Shown here: in pieces, positions 1 to 7,939 of the stretch | Layout of the letters: every line of letters starts with the position of its first letter | Position numbering within the stretch: position 1 is the first letter of the stretch | Assembly (NCBI RefSeq): GCF_003173055.1 | Contig: NZ_QGLF01000002.1 | Coordinates: forward strand, 558,322-622,321 | Reading direction: 5' to 3' | Source: Zavarzinia compransoris | GTDB lineage: Bacteria; Pseudomonadota; Alphaproteobacteria; Zavarziniales; Zavarziniaceae | Length of the DNA stretch: 64,000 bases | Notes under the pieces: model-generated | Database searches by the model: none | What the model was told of the DNA's origin: nothing | Seen by the model: only the letters and a program-made list of their open reading frames with translations | Translations under genes and position numbers: made by a program

Positions 1-265
1 GACCGGGCGGCGCTACAGCCAGACGCCGAAGTCGCGCCTGCGCCGGCTCATCTCCAATATCGAGATCCTGGAGACGGCGGGGGATACGGTCACCGCCGGC
101 TGCAACGCCTTCATCTATGAATCGAACATCAAGGGCGAGACCCTGTGGGCCGCCCGCAACGACTATGTCCTGCGGCGGGAGGCGGACGGTTTCCGCATGG
201 TCCTGAAGAAGGTCGTCCTGGTGAACAATGCGGAGCCCCTCTACAACCTCGCCTTCCTGGTCTGA
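1..265 (+). CDS. Ring-hydroxylating dioxygenase beta subunit, C-terminal part (5' truncated by window)
   Basis: The reading frame is open from base 2 and ends with TGA at 263-265, giving the last 87 residues of a protein that begins outside the window. The residues SQTPKSRLRRLISNIEI, then NDYVLR and the ending VNNAEPLYNLAFLV are typical of the small (beta) subunit of Rieske-type aromatic-ring dioxygenases. This cone-shaped, NTF2-fold subunit is structural and packs against the catalytic alpha subunit. The alpha subunit should lie just upstream, outside the window. The substrate cannot be judged from this piece. Confidence 0.85.
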   Translation, partial: TGRRYSQTPKSRLRRLISNIEILETAGDTVTAGCNAFIYESNIKGETLWAARNDYVLRREADGFRMVLKKVVLVNNAEPLYNLAFLV

Positions 266-319
266 CCGGGGACGCGGGGCCGCCCGCCGTGTTAGGATGG
301 CGGAAAAGCGGAGGATAAC

Positions 320-709
320 ATGCAGCCCGAACCCCTCACCCGTTGGCTCGCCCTGTTCGAGGGCGGCGACATGGCCGCCCTCGACACCATCCTGGCGGAG
401 GACGCGGTGTTCCAGTCGCCGGTCGTCCACACCCCCCAGGCGGGCAAGGCGATCACCACGAAATATCTGGCGACCGCGCATAAGGTGCTGGCGAATGGGA
501 GTTTCACCTATCGGAACAGCTGGTGGAACGACGATTCGGCGGTGCTCGAATTCGAGACCGTGATCGACGGCATCACCATCAACGGCATCGACATGTTCCG
601 CTGGAACGCCGAAGGCCGGATCACCGATTTCAAGGTGATGATCCGGCCCCTCAAGGCGATCAACCTGGTGCACGGCCTGATGCGCGACGCCCTGATGGCG
701 GCGGCCTGA
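320..709 (+). CDS. NTF2-like / SnoaL-like small cone-fold protein
   Basis: A 129-residue protein with a good ribosome site (GGAGGATAAC) directly before ATG 320. It begins PLTRWLALFEGGD and contains LDTILAEDAVFQSPVV, and near its end FRWNAEGRITDFKVMIRPLKA. This is the usual pattern of NTF2-like or SnoaL-like proteins: a helix, a short acidic strand, then a curved sheet. Such proteins are cyclases, isomerases, hydrolases or ligand binders, and the residues seen do not decide between these. It follows the dioxygenase subunit by 54 bases on the same strand and is probably co-transcribed with it. It may handle a product of that pathway (inference). Confidence 0.7.
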   Translation: MQPEPLTRWLALFEGGDMAALDTILAEDAVFQSPVVHTPQAGKAITTKYLATAHKVLANGSFTYRNSWWNDDSAVLEFETVIDGITINGIDMFRWNAEGRITDFKVMIRPLKAINLVHGLMRDALMAAA

Positions 710-712
710 GCC

Positions 713-2299
713 TCAGGCGGCGGCGGCGATCATCGCCGCCGCCTTTTCCGCGATCATGATCACCGGCGCATTGGTATTGCCGGAAATCAGGGTCGGCATG
801 ATCGAGGCATCGACGACGCGCAGCCCGCCGATACCGCGGACCTTCAGGTCGGGATCGACCACGGCATCGGGATCGCTGCCCATGCGGGCGGTGCCGACCG
901 GGTGATAGGCGCTTTCCGCCCGGGCCCGGATGTAATCGGCCAGCGCCGCCCGGCCGCTGACCTCGGCGCCGGGGCGGATTTCCCGCCCGCGATAGCCGTC
1001 GAAGGCCCGGGCGGCGAAAATATCCCGGGCGATGCGGATGCTTTCGATCATGCAGTCCAGGTCTTCCGCCGCCTCCAGGTAATTCGGCTGGAGCAGGGGC
1101 GCGGCCAGGGGATCGGCCGAGCGCAGGGCCAGATACCCGCGCGAGGCCGGCCGGGTCGGGTAGAAGTCGATCTGCGAGCCCTTGGCCCCCAGGTGCTGGC
1201 GGCCGTGGTCGACGGCAAGGCTGGACAGGTGGAAGCACTGGAGGTCCGGCGCCTCCAGGCCGGGGCGCGAGGCGGCATAGCCGCCCGCCTCGAAGCCGTG
1301 GCTCGCCCCCGGTCCCTTGCGGCGAAGGATATAGCGCGCCAGCGTCATGACCTGGCCCCAGGGGCCGAGCAATTCGTCATAGGAAAGGCCGGCCGGGCAA
1401 TCGCAATAGACGCCGATGCCGAGGTGATCCTGCAGGTTCCGGCCGACCCCCGGCAGGTCGTGCGCGACGGCGATGCCGTGGCGGCGCAAGTCGTCGGCCG
1501 GGCCGATGCCGGAGAGCAGCAGCAGCTGGGGCGAATTGATCGCCCCGCCGGCCAGCAGGACTTCCCGTGACGCGCGGATGGTCTCGCGCCGGCGCCCGCG
1601 CGCCACCTCGACGCCGGTGGCGCGGCCGCCCTCGATCAGCACCCTGGTCGCCTGGGCGCGGGTGATGACGGTCAGGTTGGGGCGCGCCTGCGCCGGGGCC
1701 AGGAAGGCGCGGGCGGTCGACCAGCGGCGGTTGTCCTTGCAGGTGCGCTGATAGGGGCCGAGGCCGAGCAGGTGGTCGCCGTCGTTGAAATCCGGGCTGC
1801 GCGGCAGGCCGGCCTCTTCGCCCGCGGCGAAGAAGATCTCGGTCAGCGGGTTGGGCTCGGCGTAATCCTGGACGTTCAAGGGGCCGCCCAGGCCGTGGGC
1901 GTCGCTGGCGCCGCGCTCGTTGTGTTCGGAGCGTTTGAAATAGGGCAGCACCTCGTCCCACGACCAGCCGCGGCAGCCGGCCTGGGCCCAGCTGTCGTAA
2001 TCGGCGCGGTGGCCGCGGATATAGACCATGCCGTTGATCGAGGAGGAGCCGCCAAGCACCTTGCCGCGCGGCCAGAACAGGCGCCGGCCGCCGAGATGGG
2101 CCTGGGGCTCGGTCTCGTAATGCCAGTTGACCGAGCGGCCGCCGACCAGCTTGAACGTGCCGGACGGCATGTGGATCAGGGGATTCCAGTCCCGCCCGCC
2201 GGCTTCGAGCAGGGCCACCTTGACCGTGGGGTCGGCCGACAGGCGGTTGGCGAGAACGCAGCCGGCGGAACCCGCGCCGACGATCACATAATCGAACAT
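713..2299 (-). CDS. GMC-family FAD-dependent alcohol oxidoreductase (choline dehydrogenase/AlkJ-like)
   Basis: A 528-residue flavoprotein. The start at 2299 places the FAD-binding motif GAGSAG at residues 8-13, as normal in the family; the longer frame adds 57 residues with no family resemblance. The GMC signature around PRGKVLGGSSSING is present. The C-terminal active-site pair is His466 in YHPVGTARMG and Asn510 in SGNTNAP. GMC enzymes oxidise primary alcohols to aldehydes, passing electrons to quinone or oxygen. It is divergent from a cytochrome P450, so oxidation of the alcohol made by that P450 is a reasonable inference, as in alkane or terpenoid catabolism. The exact substrate is unknown. 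Confidence 0.9.
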   Translation of the reverse strand: MFDYVIVGAGSAGCVLANRLSADPTVKVALLEAGGRDWNPLIHMPSGTFKLVGGRSVNWHYETEPQAHLGGRRLFWPRGKVLGGSSSINGMVYIRGHRADYDSWAQAGCRGWSWDEVLPYFKRSEHNERGASDAHGLGGPLNVQDYAEPNPLTEIFFAAGEEAGLPRSPDFNDGDHLLGLGPYQRTCKDNRRWSTARAFLAPAQARPNLTVITRAQATRVLIEGGRATGVEVARGRRRETIRASREVLLAGGAINSPQLLLLSGIGPADDLRRHGIAVAHDLPGVGRNLQDHLGIGVYCDCPAGLSYDELLGPWGQVMTLARYILRRKGPGASHGFEAGGYAASRPGLEAPDLQCFHLSSLAVDHGRQHLGAKGSQIDFYPTRPASRGYLALRSADPLAAPLLQPNYLEAAEDLDCMIESIRIARDIFAARAFDGYRGREIRPGAEVSGRAALADYIRARAESAYHPVGTARMGSDPDAVVDPDLKVRGIGGLRVVDASIMPTLISGNTNAPVIMIAEKAAAMIAAAA

Positions 2300-2402
2300 G
2301 AACTGACCGGCCTCCCGGACCGGTGGTCCGCCGCGGGCGGCCACGCTTGTGCTTATGGTTGGTATGTCCGGCCAGTCTACGCCGGCACGGATCGCGACCA
2401 TA

Positions 2403-2421
2403 CCCATCCTTGGACGGGGGC
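2403..2421 (+). promoter_or_regulatory. Recurring CCATCCTTGG..GGGGGC box between GMC and P450 genes
   Basis: CCCATCCTTGGACGGGGGC lies in the 249-base divergent gap, about 128 bases before the P450 start and about 100 before the GMC start. It is one of the clearest copies of a box found upstream of many units in the first 30 kb. Nothing else in this gap was recognised. Confidence 0.45.
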
Positions 2422-2548
2422 CCGGCGGCGCGGGGCCCGGATGATCGGTCCAGGATGCGGCCCGAACCAAAGGCGGGGCCGCTTTTCGCGCGGGCCGCTA
2501 GCGTCCGCCCGACGGCACAGATCTCCAACGGCACTAAGGGGGAGGAAC

Positions 2549-3847
2549 ATGAACCAGGCAGTTGCACAGCAGGCGGCGGACCCGCGGATCCCGGCGGATG
2601 TCGCCAGGGCCCTGGTCGATCACGCGGCCTATGCCGACCACCGGCTGCACGACACCTATCGCTGGCTGCGCGCCCATCAGCCGCTTGGCCTTGCCGAGAT
2701 CGACGGCTTCGATCCCTTCTGGGTGGTCACCCGCCACGCCGACATTCAGGACATCGGCAAGCGCGCCGCCGTCTTCCCCTACGGCAGCCGCTCCTCGACC
2801 ATGGTCGACCGGTTCTGCGACGCCCAGATCCGCGAAATGACCGGGGGCAGCCCGCAATTCCTGCGCACCCTGGTGCATATGGACGAGCCGGATCACCTGA
2901 AGTACCGGCTGCTGACCCAATCGTGGTTCATGCCCCCGAACCTGCGCAAGCTGGAGGAGCGGATCCGCATCATCGCCCGGGCCGCGGTCGACAAGCTGGC
3001 GGCGCGCGGTGGGCGCTGCGACTTCGTCGCCGATTTCGCGCTCTCCTATCCGCTGCATGTGGTGATGGAGATCCTGGGCGTGCCGGAACACGACGAGCCC
3101 CGCATGCTGCGCCTGACGCAGGAAATCTTCGCGCCCCAGGACCCGGACACCGCCCGCGCGCAATTGAGCGACCCGGCCGCCTATGTCCAGTCGCTGACCG
3201 CGGTCGCCGCCGATTTCAACGCCTATTTCGGCGCCCTGTCCGCCGACCGCCGGGCCAACCCGCGCGACGACCTGGCGAGCGTGATCGCCAATGCCCAGGT
3301 CGACGGCCAGCCGATCTCCGATTTCGAGGCGATGAGCTATTACATCATCGTCGCCTCCGCCGGCCATGACACCACCTCGTCCTCGACCGCGGGCGGCGTC
3401 TGGGCGCTGTGCGAGAACCCCGACCAATGGGCCAGGCTGAAGGCGGATCCCGCCCTGATCCCGAGCTTCGTCGACGAGGCGATCCGCTGGACCACGCCGG
3501 TGAAGCATTTCATGCGCTCGGCCGCCGAGGATACGGACCTGGGCGGGCGGCAGATCGCGGCGGGCGACTGGCTCATGCTCTGCTACGCCTCGGGCAACCG
3601 CGACGAGACCGTGTTCGAAGATCCGGACCAGTTCAAGGTCGACCGCAAGCCGAACCGCCATGTCGCCTTCGGTTACGGTCCCCACCTCTGCCTCGGCCAG
3701 CACCTGGCCAAGATGGAGATGCGCATCCTGTTCGAGGAATTGCTGCCGCGGGTGAAAGCCGTCGCCTTCGACGGCGAACCCACCATGTCCCAGTCCTGGT
3801 TCGTCAACGGGCCGAAGACCTTGCCGCTGCACATCGATTTCGCCTGA
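2549..3847 (+). CDS. Cytochrome P450 (terpene/hydrocarbon type, CYP108-like)
   Basis: A 432-residue soluble P450 with no membrane anchor. The I-helix oxygen-activation motif AGHDTT is at 271-276, ExxR at 310-313 (EAIR), and the heme-ligand loop FGYGPHLCLGQ carries Cys381. The start follows AAGGGGGAGGAAC. The upstream frame from 1772 is antisense to the GMC gene and is not coding. The overall pattern recalls bacterial class I P450s of the CYP108/CYP111 type, which hydroxylate monoterpenes or aromatic hydrocarbons. No ferredoxin or ferredoxin reductase gene is in the window, so redox partners must come from elsewhere. The terminator downstream suggests a single-gene transcript. Confidence 0.9.
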   Translation: MNQAVAQQAADPRIPADVARALVDHAAYADHRLHDTYRWLRAHQPLGLAEIDGFDPFWVVTRHADIQDIGKRAAVFPYGSRSSTMVDRFCDAQIREMTGGSPQFLRTLVHMDEPDHLKYRLLTQSWFMPPNLRKLEERIRIIARAAVDKLAARGGRCDFVADFALSYPLHVVMEILGVPEHDEPRMLRLTQEIFAPQDPDTARAQLSDPAAYVQSLTAVAADFNAYFGALSADRRANPRDDLASVIANAQVDGQPISDFEAMSYYIIVASAGHDTTSSSTAGGVWALCENPDQWARLKADPALIPSFVDEAIRWTTPVKHFMRSAAEDTDLGGRQIAAGDWLMLCYASGNRDETVFEDPDQFKVDRKPNRHVAFGYGPHLCLGQHLAKMEMRILFEELLPRVKAVAFDGEPTMSQSWFVNGPKTLPLHIDFA

Positions 3848-3871
3848 CACGGCCGATCCCGCGCACCCCGA

Positions 3872-3899
3872 GCCCTCCACCGGACCGGTGCGCCAACTC
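3872..3899 (+). repeat. Copy 1 of a 28-base pre-terminator element
   Basis: The stretch ending ACCGGTGCGCCAACTC (3884-3899) recurs at 25791-25818 with 24 of 28 bases identical. Both copies sit just before a GC-rich hairpin with a T-rich tail. Here GCGCACC (3861-3867) can pair with GGTGCGC (3887-3893). It may be a conserved 3' end or part of a small RNA. Confidence 0.4.
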
Positions 3900-3900
3900 A

Positions 3901-3935
3901 CCCCGGGGCGCCATGACGCGCCCCGGGGCTTCTTT
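3901..3935 (+). terminator. Rho-independent terminator after P450
   Basis: CCCCGGGGCGC at 3901-3911 pairs perfectly with GCGCCCCGGGG at 3918-3928 around a six-base loop, followed by the T-rich tail CTTCTTT. It lies 53 bases past the P450 stop and separates that gene from the WS/DGAT gene. Confidence 0.75.
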
Positions 3936-4012
3936 GTGCCCGCCCGCCTGCGAGATCACACCGCGTTCCAGGGCGTGATCGCCACACCCCCATCCGGGAG
4001 ACGATCCGACCG

Positions 4013-5398
4013 ATGCCGAAGAAAATCTCGATGCCGCCCTTCGATGCGGCCTGGTTCTTTGCCGAAACGCCCGAGGCGCATGCCCATTTCGGCCCCCTGG
4101 CCATTCTTTCGCCGCCCGCCGGCGCGCCGCCGAGCTTCGTCGGCGATTTCGTCGCGCAATGGCGCGCAAGCCGGGATTTCGCGCCGCCCTTCAACTACCG
4201 GCTCCGGCGCTGGCCGCTGCCCCATTGGGAGGAGCTGGAGGCATCCGCGATCGACCTCGACTACCATCTGCGCCATTCGGCGCTGCCGGCGCCCGGCGGC
4301 GAGCGGGAATTGGGCATCCTGGTCTCGCGCCTGCATTCGCACCGCCTGGACCAGCACCGGCCGCTGTGGGAATGCCATGTCATCGAAGGCCTCGAAGGCG
4401 GCCGCTTCGCCATCTACATGAAGCTGCACCACGGCCAGCTGGACGGGGTGGGCGCCGCGCGCCTGATGGCCCGCACCTTCTCCCCCGCGGCCGAGGCGCG
4501 GGACATGCAGCCGCCCTGGGCGGTCGGCATGCTGCATGCCCGTGACCGGGTACGGCCGCGCGCCAAGGGCGGCGGCCTCGCCCGCTGGTTGAACGCCATG
4601 CCGGCGATGGCGGGCGGCATGGTCGATTTCGCCGTCGGCGCCTATCTGAAGGGGGACGATGCCTCGACCGCGCCCTATCAGGCGCCGGCGACCCTGTTCA
4701 ACGGCCGGATCGGCGCCCAGCGCCGCTTCGCCACCCAGCATTATCCCCTGTCGCGCTTCAAGGCGGTGGCGCGGGCGACCGGCGCCAGCGTGAACGACAT
4801 CTTCCTCACCCTCTGCGGCGGGGCGATCCGGCGCTATCTGGCGGAGGTGGGGCTGCTGCCGGCGCGTTCCCTGGTCGCCCAGGTGCCGGTGAACGTCAGG
4901 GCGGCGGGCGACGCCAGCGTCGGCAACGCCATCGGTTTCATCTACGCCCGGCTCCATACCGAGATCGCCGAGCCCCTGGCCCGGCTCGACGCCGTCCGGC
5001 GCTCGGCCGAGGCGGGCAAGGCCCGGCACGAGGCGGTGCCCGCCGCCGCTCTCGGCACCTATACGCTGCTGGTGCAGGCGCCGGGCATGGCCCAGATCAT
5101 CCTCGGCCTCGGCGGGCGGACACCGCCGGCGGCCAATCTCGTCATCTCCAACGTGCCCGGGCCGCGGGAACGCCTCTATTTCAACGGCGCGCGGGTCGAC
5201 CAGCTTTACGGCCCCTCGGTGCTGTTCCACGGCCAGGCCCTGAACATCACCCTGTCGAGCTATGCCGACGAGGTGAACATCGGCTTCACCGGCTGCCGCG
5301 ACACCCTGCCCAGCATGCAGCGCCTCGCAGTCTTCACCGGCGAGATGCTGGACGAACTCGAAGCCGCGGTCGCCGCCGGGGGTGCGCCCCCGCCTTAG
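4013..5398 (+). CDS. WS/DGAT-type wax ester synthase / acyl-CoA:alcohol or diacylglycerol O-acyltransferase
   Basis: A 461-residue member of the bacterial wax-ester-synthase/DGAT family, which joins an acyl-CoA to a long-chain alcohol or diacylglycerol. The catalytic HHxxxDG motif is HHGQLDG at residues 139-145. The C-terminal domain has the usual NVPGPRERLYFNGA and LNITLSSYADEVNIGFTGCRD blocks. The N terminus (PFDAAWFFAETPEAHAHFGPLA) is a divergent form of the family's usual opening. It stands between a P450 and beta-oxidation genes. This suggests storage, or the reverse handling, of acyl chains or alcohols made in the same pathway. The second homologue in the window is at 55570. Confidence 0.85.
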   Translation: MPKKISMPPFDAAWFFAETPEAHAHFGPLAILSPPAGAPPSFVGDFVAQWRASRDFAPPFNYRLRRWPLPHWEELEASAIDLDYHLRHSALPAPGGERELGILVSRLHSHRLDQHRPLWECHVIEGLEGGRFAIYMKLHHGQLDGVGAARLMARTFSPAAEARDMQPPWAVGMLHARDRVRPRAKGGGLARWLNAMPAMAGGMVDFAVGAYLKGDDASTAPYQAPATLFNGRIGAQRRFATQHYPLSRFKAVARATGASVNDIFLTLCGGAIRRYLAEVGLLPARSLVAQVPVNVRAAGDASVGNAIGFIYARLHTEIAEPLARLDAVRRSAEAGKARHEAVPAAALGTYTLLVQAPGMAQIILGLGGRTPPAANLVISNVPGPRERLYFNGARVDQLYGPSVLFHGQALNITLSSYADEVNIGFTGCRDTLPSMQRLAVFTGEMLDELEAAVAAGGAPPP

Positions 5399-5410
5399 GT
5401 TGGGGGCAGG
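5391..5410 (+). promoter_or_regulatory. Recurring GG-rich box before acyl-CoA dehydrogenase
   Basis: The sequence CCTTAGGTTGGGGGCAGG overlaps the stop codon of the WS/DGAT gene and lies about 80 bases before the acyl-CoA dehydrogenase start. It matches the right half of the regional box (GGTYGGGGGC). Confidence 0.35.
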
Positions 5411-5490
5411 GCGGCGCCGGTGCTCTACGAGCGGATGGAGCAGGCGCCCCCGCCGGCGCCGATGCCGACGACCGGCAAGGAGACCTTGAG

Positions 5491-6639
5491 ATGCCCGTTC
5501 CGCCCCGCCCCTGGATGAATGCCGAACTCGAAGCCCTGCGCGACACCGTGGTGCGCTTCATCGGCGCCGAGATCACGCCGAAGATCAAGGCATGGTCCGA
5601 CCAGGGGCATATCGACCGCGACCTCTGGCGCCGCGCGGGCGACCTCGGCCTTCTCTGCACCGATGTCGCGGAGGAACACGGCGGCATCGGCGGCGACATC
5701 ACCCATGAGGCGCTGATCTCGATGGAACTGGTGCGCGGCGGCGGCAATTGCTTTCGCGCCTGCCGCTCGATCCATGTGATCGCCGCCCATTACGTCGAAG
5801 CCTATGGCACGGCGGAGCAGAAGGCGCGCTGGCTGCCCGGGCTCTGTTCCGGCGAACTGATCGCCGGCATGGGCATGACCGAGCCGGGCGGTGGCTCCGA
5901 TCTGCAGAATACCAGGACCAAGGCAGTCCGCTGCCAGGGCGGCTATCTGGTCAACGGCTCGAAGACTTTCATCACCAACGGTTCGACCGCCGATCTTCTC
6001 GTCCTCGCGGTGAAGACCGACCCGAAGGAACGGGCCAAGGGCATGTCCCTGATCCTGTTCGACACCAAGACCGCGGGTTTCCGCGTCGGCCAGCGGCTGG
6101 ACAAGGTCGGGCTGCATTATTCCGACACCTGCGAATTGTTCTTCGACGATTGCGAAGTGCCGGAAGACGCGCTGCTCGGCGGCGTCGAGGGGCGGGGCTT
6201 CTACCAGATGATGGAGCAACTGCCCTACGAGCGGGCGATGATCGCCGTCGCCGGCGCCGCCAATGTCCAATACGCCTATGATCTCACCCTCGACTACACC
6301 AGGGAACGGGAAGCCTTCGGCAAGCGCATCATCGAGTTCCAGAACACCCGCTTCGAACTGGCCGAGATCAAGACCGATGCGCTGGTCAGCCGCCTGCTCG
6401 CCGATCACGTCATCGAGCGCATGAGGGACGGCACCGCCGACGCCGAGGTTCTGTGCATGGCCAAGTTCTGGCTGACCGACAAGCAAAGCGAGGTGGTCGA
6501 CCGCTGCCTCCAGCTCTTCGGCGGCTATGGCTACATGATGGATTACCCGATCGGCCGCCTCTATGCCGACGGCCGCATCGAGCGGATCTACGGCGGCACC
6601 AACGAGATCATGAAGGAACTGATCGGCCGCTCGCTCTGA
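5491..6639 (+). CDS. Acyl-CoA dehydrogenase (long-chain/isovaleryl type)
   Basis: A 382-residue FAD enzyme for the first step of beta-oxidation. The family signature [13 protein letters not shown] is followed by [10 protein letters not shown], and the end carries [17 protein letters not shown]. The usual catalytic Glu of YEGT is Gly here. A Glu in [12 protein letters not shown] on the preceding helix is positioned as in long-chain and isovaleryl-CoA dehydrogenases, so the enzyme should be active. The ribosome site AAGGAG precedes ATG 5491. The thiolase follows after a 76-base gap containing a box motif, so the two may be transcribed separately or together. The acyl chain preference is unknown. 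Confidence 0.9.
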   Translation: MPVPPRPWMNAELEALRDTVVRFIGAEITPKIKAWSDQGHIDRDLWRRAGDLGLLCTDVAEEHGGIGGDITHEALISMELVRGGGNCFRACRSIHVIAAHYVEAYGTAEQKARWLPGLCSGELIAGMGMTEPGGGSDLQNTRTKAVRCQGGYLVNGSKTFITNGSTADLLVLAVKTDPKERAKGMSLILFDTKTAGFRVGQRLDKVGLHYSDTCELFFDDCEVPEDALLGGVEGRGFYQMMEQLPYERAMIAVAGAANVQYAYDLTLDYTREREAFGKRIIEFQNTRFELAEIKTDALVSRLLADHVIERMRDGTADAEVLCMAKFWLTDKQSEVVDRCLQLFGGYGYMMDYPIGRLYADGRIERIYGGTNEIMKELIGRSL

Positions 6640-6650
6640 GCGCCCGGCCG

Positions 6651-6668
6651 AAAGTCGGGGGCAGGGGC
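6651..6668 (+). promoter_or_regulatory. Recurring GGGGGC box before thiolase
   Basis: AAAGTCGGGGGCAGGGGC lies 48 bases before the thiolase start. A second element, GACATTGGGG, starts 25 bases downstream of the GGGGGC. Comparable second elements follow the boxes at 12508 and 16699 at nearly the same distance. Confidence 0.35.
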
Positions 6669-6715
6669 CGGGGGCGGCGCGGACATTGGGGCGACGGATC
6701 ATCAGGAAGAGTGCC

Positions 6716-7924
6716 ATGACAGCCACGGCCTATATCTACGACGCCCTTCGCACGCCGCGGGGCAAGGGCAAGCAGGACGGCGCCCTGCATTCGGTGAAGC
6801 CGGTGCGCCTGCTGGCCGATCTGCTGGAAGCGCTGCGCCTGCGCCACGATCTCGATACCGCGCTGGTCGAGGACGTGGTCATGGGCTGCGCCTCGGCAAC
6901 CGGCGAACAGGGCGCCGCCATCGGCAAGGCGGCGGCGCTGATGGCGGGCTGGGACGACGGCGTGCCCGGTTTCCAGCTCGACCGGTTCTGCGCCTCGGGC
7001 CTGGAGGCGGTGAACATCGCCTTCGCCAAGGTCGCGAGCGGGATGGAGGATCTCGTCGTCGCGGGCGGGGTCGAATCCATGTCGCGGGTGCCCATGGGGG
7101 CGGCGGGCGGCGCCTATGCCCTGGACCCTGAGCTGATGGGCGCCACCTCCTATGTCTCGCAAGGGGTGGCGGCGGACCTGATCGCCACCCTCGGCGGCTA
7201 CGACCGCGAGGCGGTCGACGCCTATGCGCTCCGCTCGCAGCAGCGCGCCGCGGCGGCCCGGCAGGCGGGCCATTTCGAGCGCAGCGTGGTCCCCGTGCGC
7301 GACCGCTTCGGCGAGACCATCCTGGCGCGCGACGAATTCATCAAGCCGAACACCACCCTCGACGGGCTGGCCGCCCTGAAGCCCTCCTTCGCCAGGATGG
7401 GCGACATGGGCATGGATGCGGTGGCGATCGCCCGCTATCCGCAGATCGACCGCATCGACCATGTCCATACCGCCGGCAATTCCTCGGGCGTGGTCGACGG
7501 CGCCAGCGCGGTCCTGATCGGTTCCGCGGCGGCGGGCAAGGCGATCGGCAAGGCGCCGCGCGGCCGCATCGTCGCCACTGCCGTGGTCTCGACCGAACGC
7601 ACCATCATGCTGACCGGCCCCGCGCCGGCGACCCGGAAGGCGCTGGCCAAGGCCGGGCTGACGGTCGACGACATCGACCTGTTCGAGGTGAACGAAGCCT
7701 TCGCCTCGGTCGTGCTGCGCTTCATGGACGACCTCAAGGTGCCGGAAGACAAGGTCAACGTGAACGGCGGCGCCATCGCCCTCGGCCATCCGATCGCGGC
7801 GACCGGCGGCATGCTGATCGGCACGGTGCTGGACGAATTGGAACGCCGCGGGCTGAAGCGCGGCCTGTGCACCCTCTGCGTCGGCGGCGGCATGGGCATT
7901 GCCGCCATCGTCGAGCGCGTCTGA
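6716..7924 (+). CDS. Acetyl-CoA acyltransferase (thiolase, FadA-like)
   Basis: A 402-residue thiolase that cleaves 3-ketoacyl-CoA to acetyl-CoA and a shortened acyl-CoA. The acylated Cys92 is in [12 protein letters not shown], His358 in [15 protein letters not shown], and the second catalytic Cys388 in CVGGGMGIA. The start at ATG 6716 matches the usual N terminus; ten extra upstream codons have no family resemblance. It is followed after 15 bases by a FadB-like multifunctional protein. The two form a fadA-fadB-type pair, encoding the last three steps of beta-oxidation. Confidence 0.93.
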   Translation: MTATAYIYDALRTPRGKGKQDGALHSVKPVRLLADLLEALRLRHDLDTALVEDVVMGCASATGEQGAAIGKAAALMAGWDDGVPGFQLDRFCASGLEAVNIAFAKVASGMEDLVVAGGVESMSRVPMGAAGGAYALDPELMGATSYVSQGVAADLIATLGGYDREAVDAYALRSQQRAAAARQAGHFERSVVPVRDRFGETILARDEFIKPNTTLDGLAALKPSFARMGDMGMDAVAIARYPQIDRIDHVHTAGNSSGVVDGASAVLIGSAAAGKAIGKAPRGRIVATAVVSTERTIMLTGPAPATRKALAKAGLTVDDIDLFEVNEAFASVVLRFMDDLKVPEDKVNVNGGAIALGHPIAATGGMLIGTVLDELERRGLKRGLCTLCVGGGMGIAAIVERV

Positions 7925-7939
7925 CGGAAAGGATCGATC

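Noticed and set aside
2549-3847. P450 as a CYP153 alkane terminal hydroxylase
   Set aside because: The heme loop FGYGPHLCLGQ and overall pattern differ from the FGFGIHRCxGNRLAE type of CYP153; a CYP108-like terpene or hydrocarbon P450 fits better.
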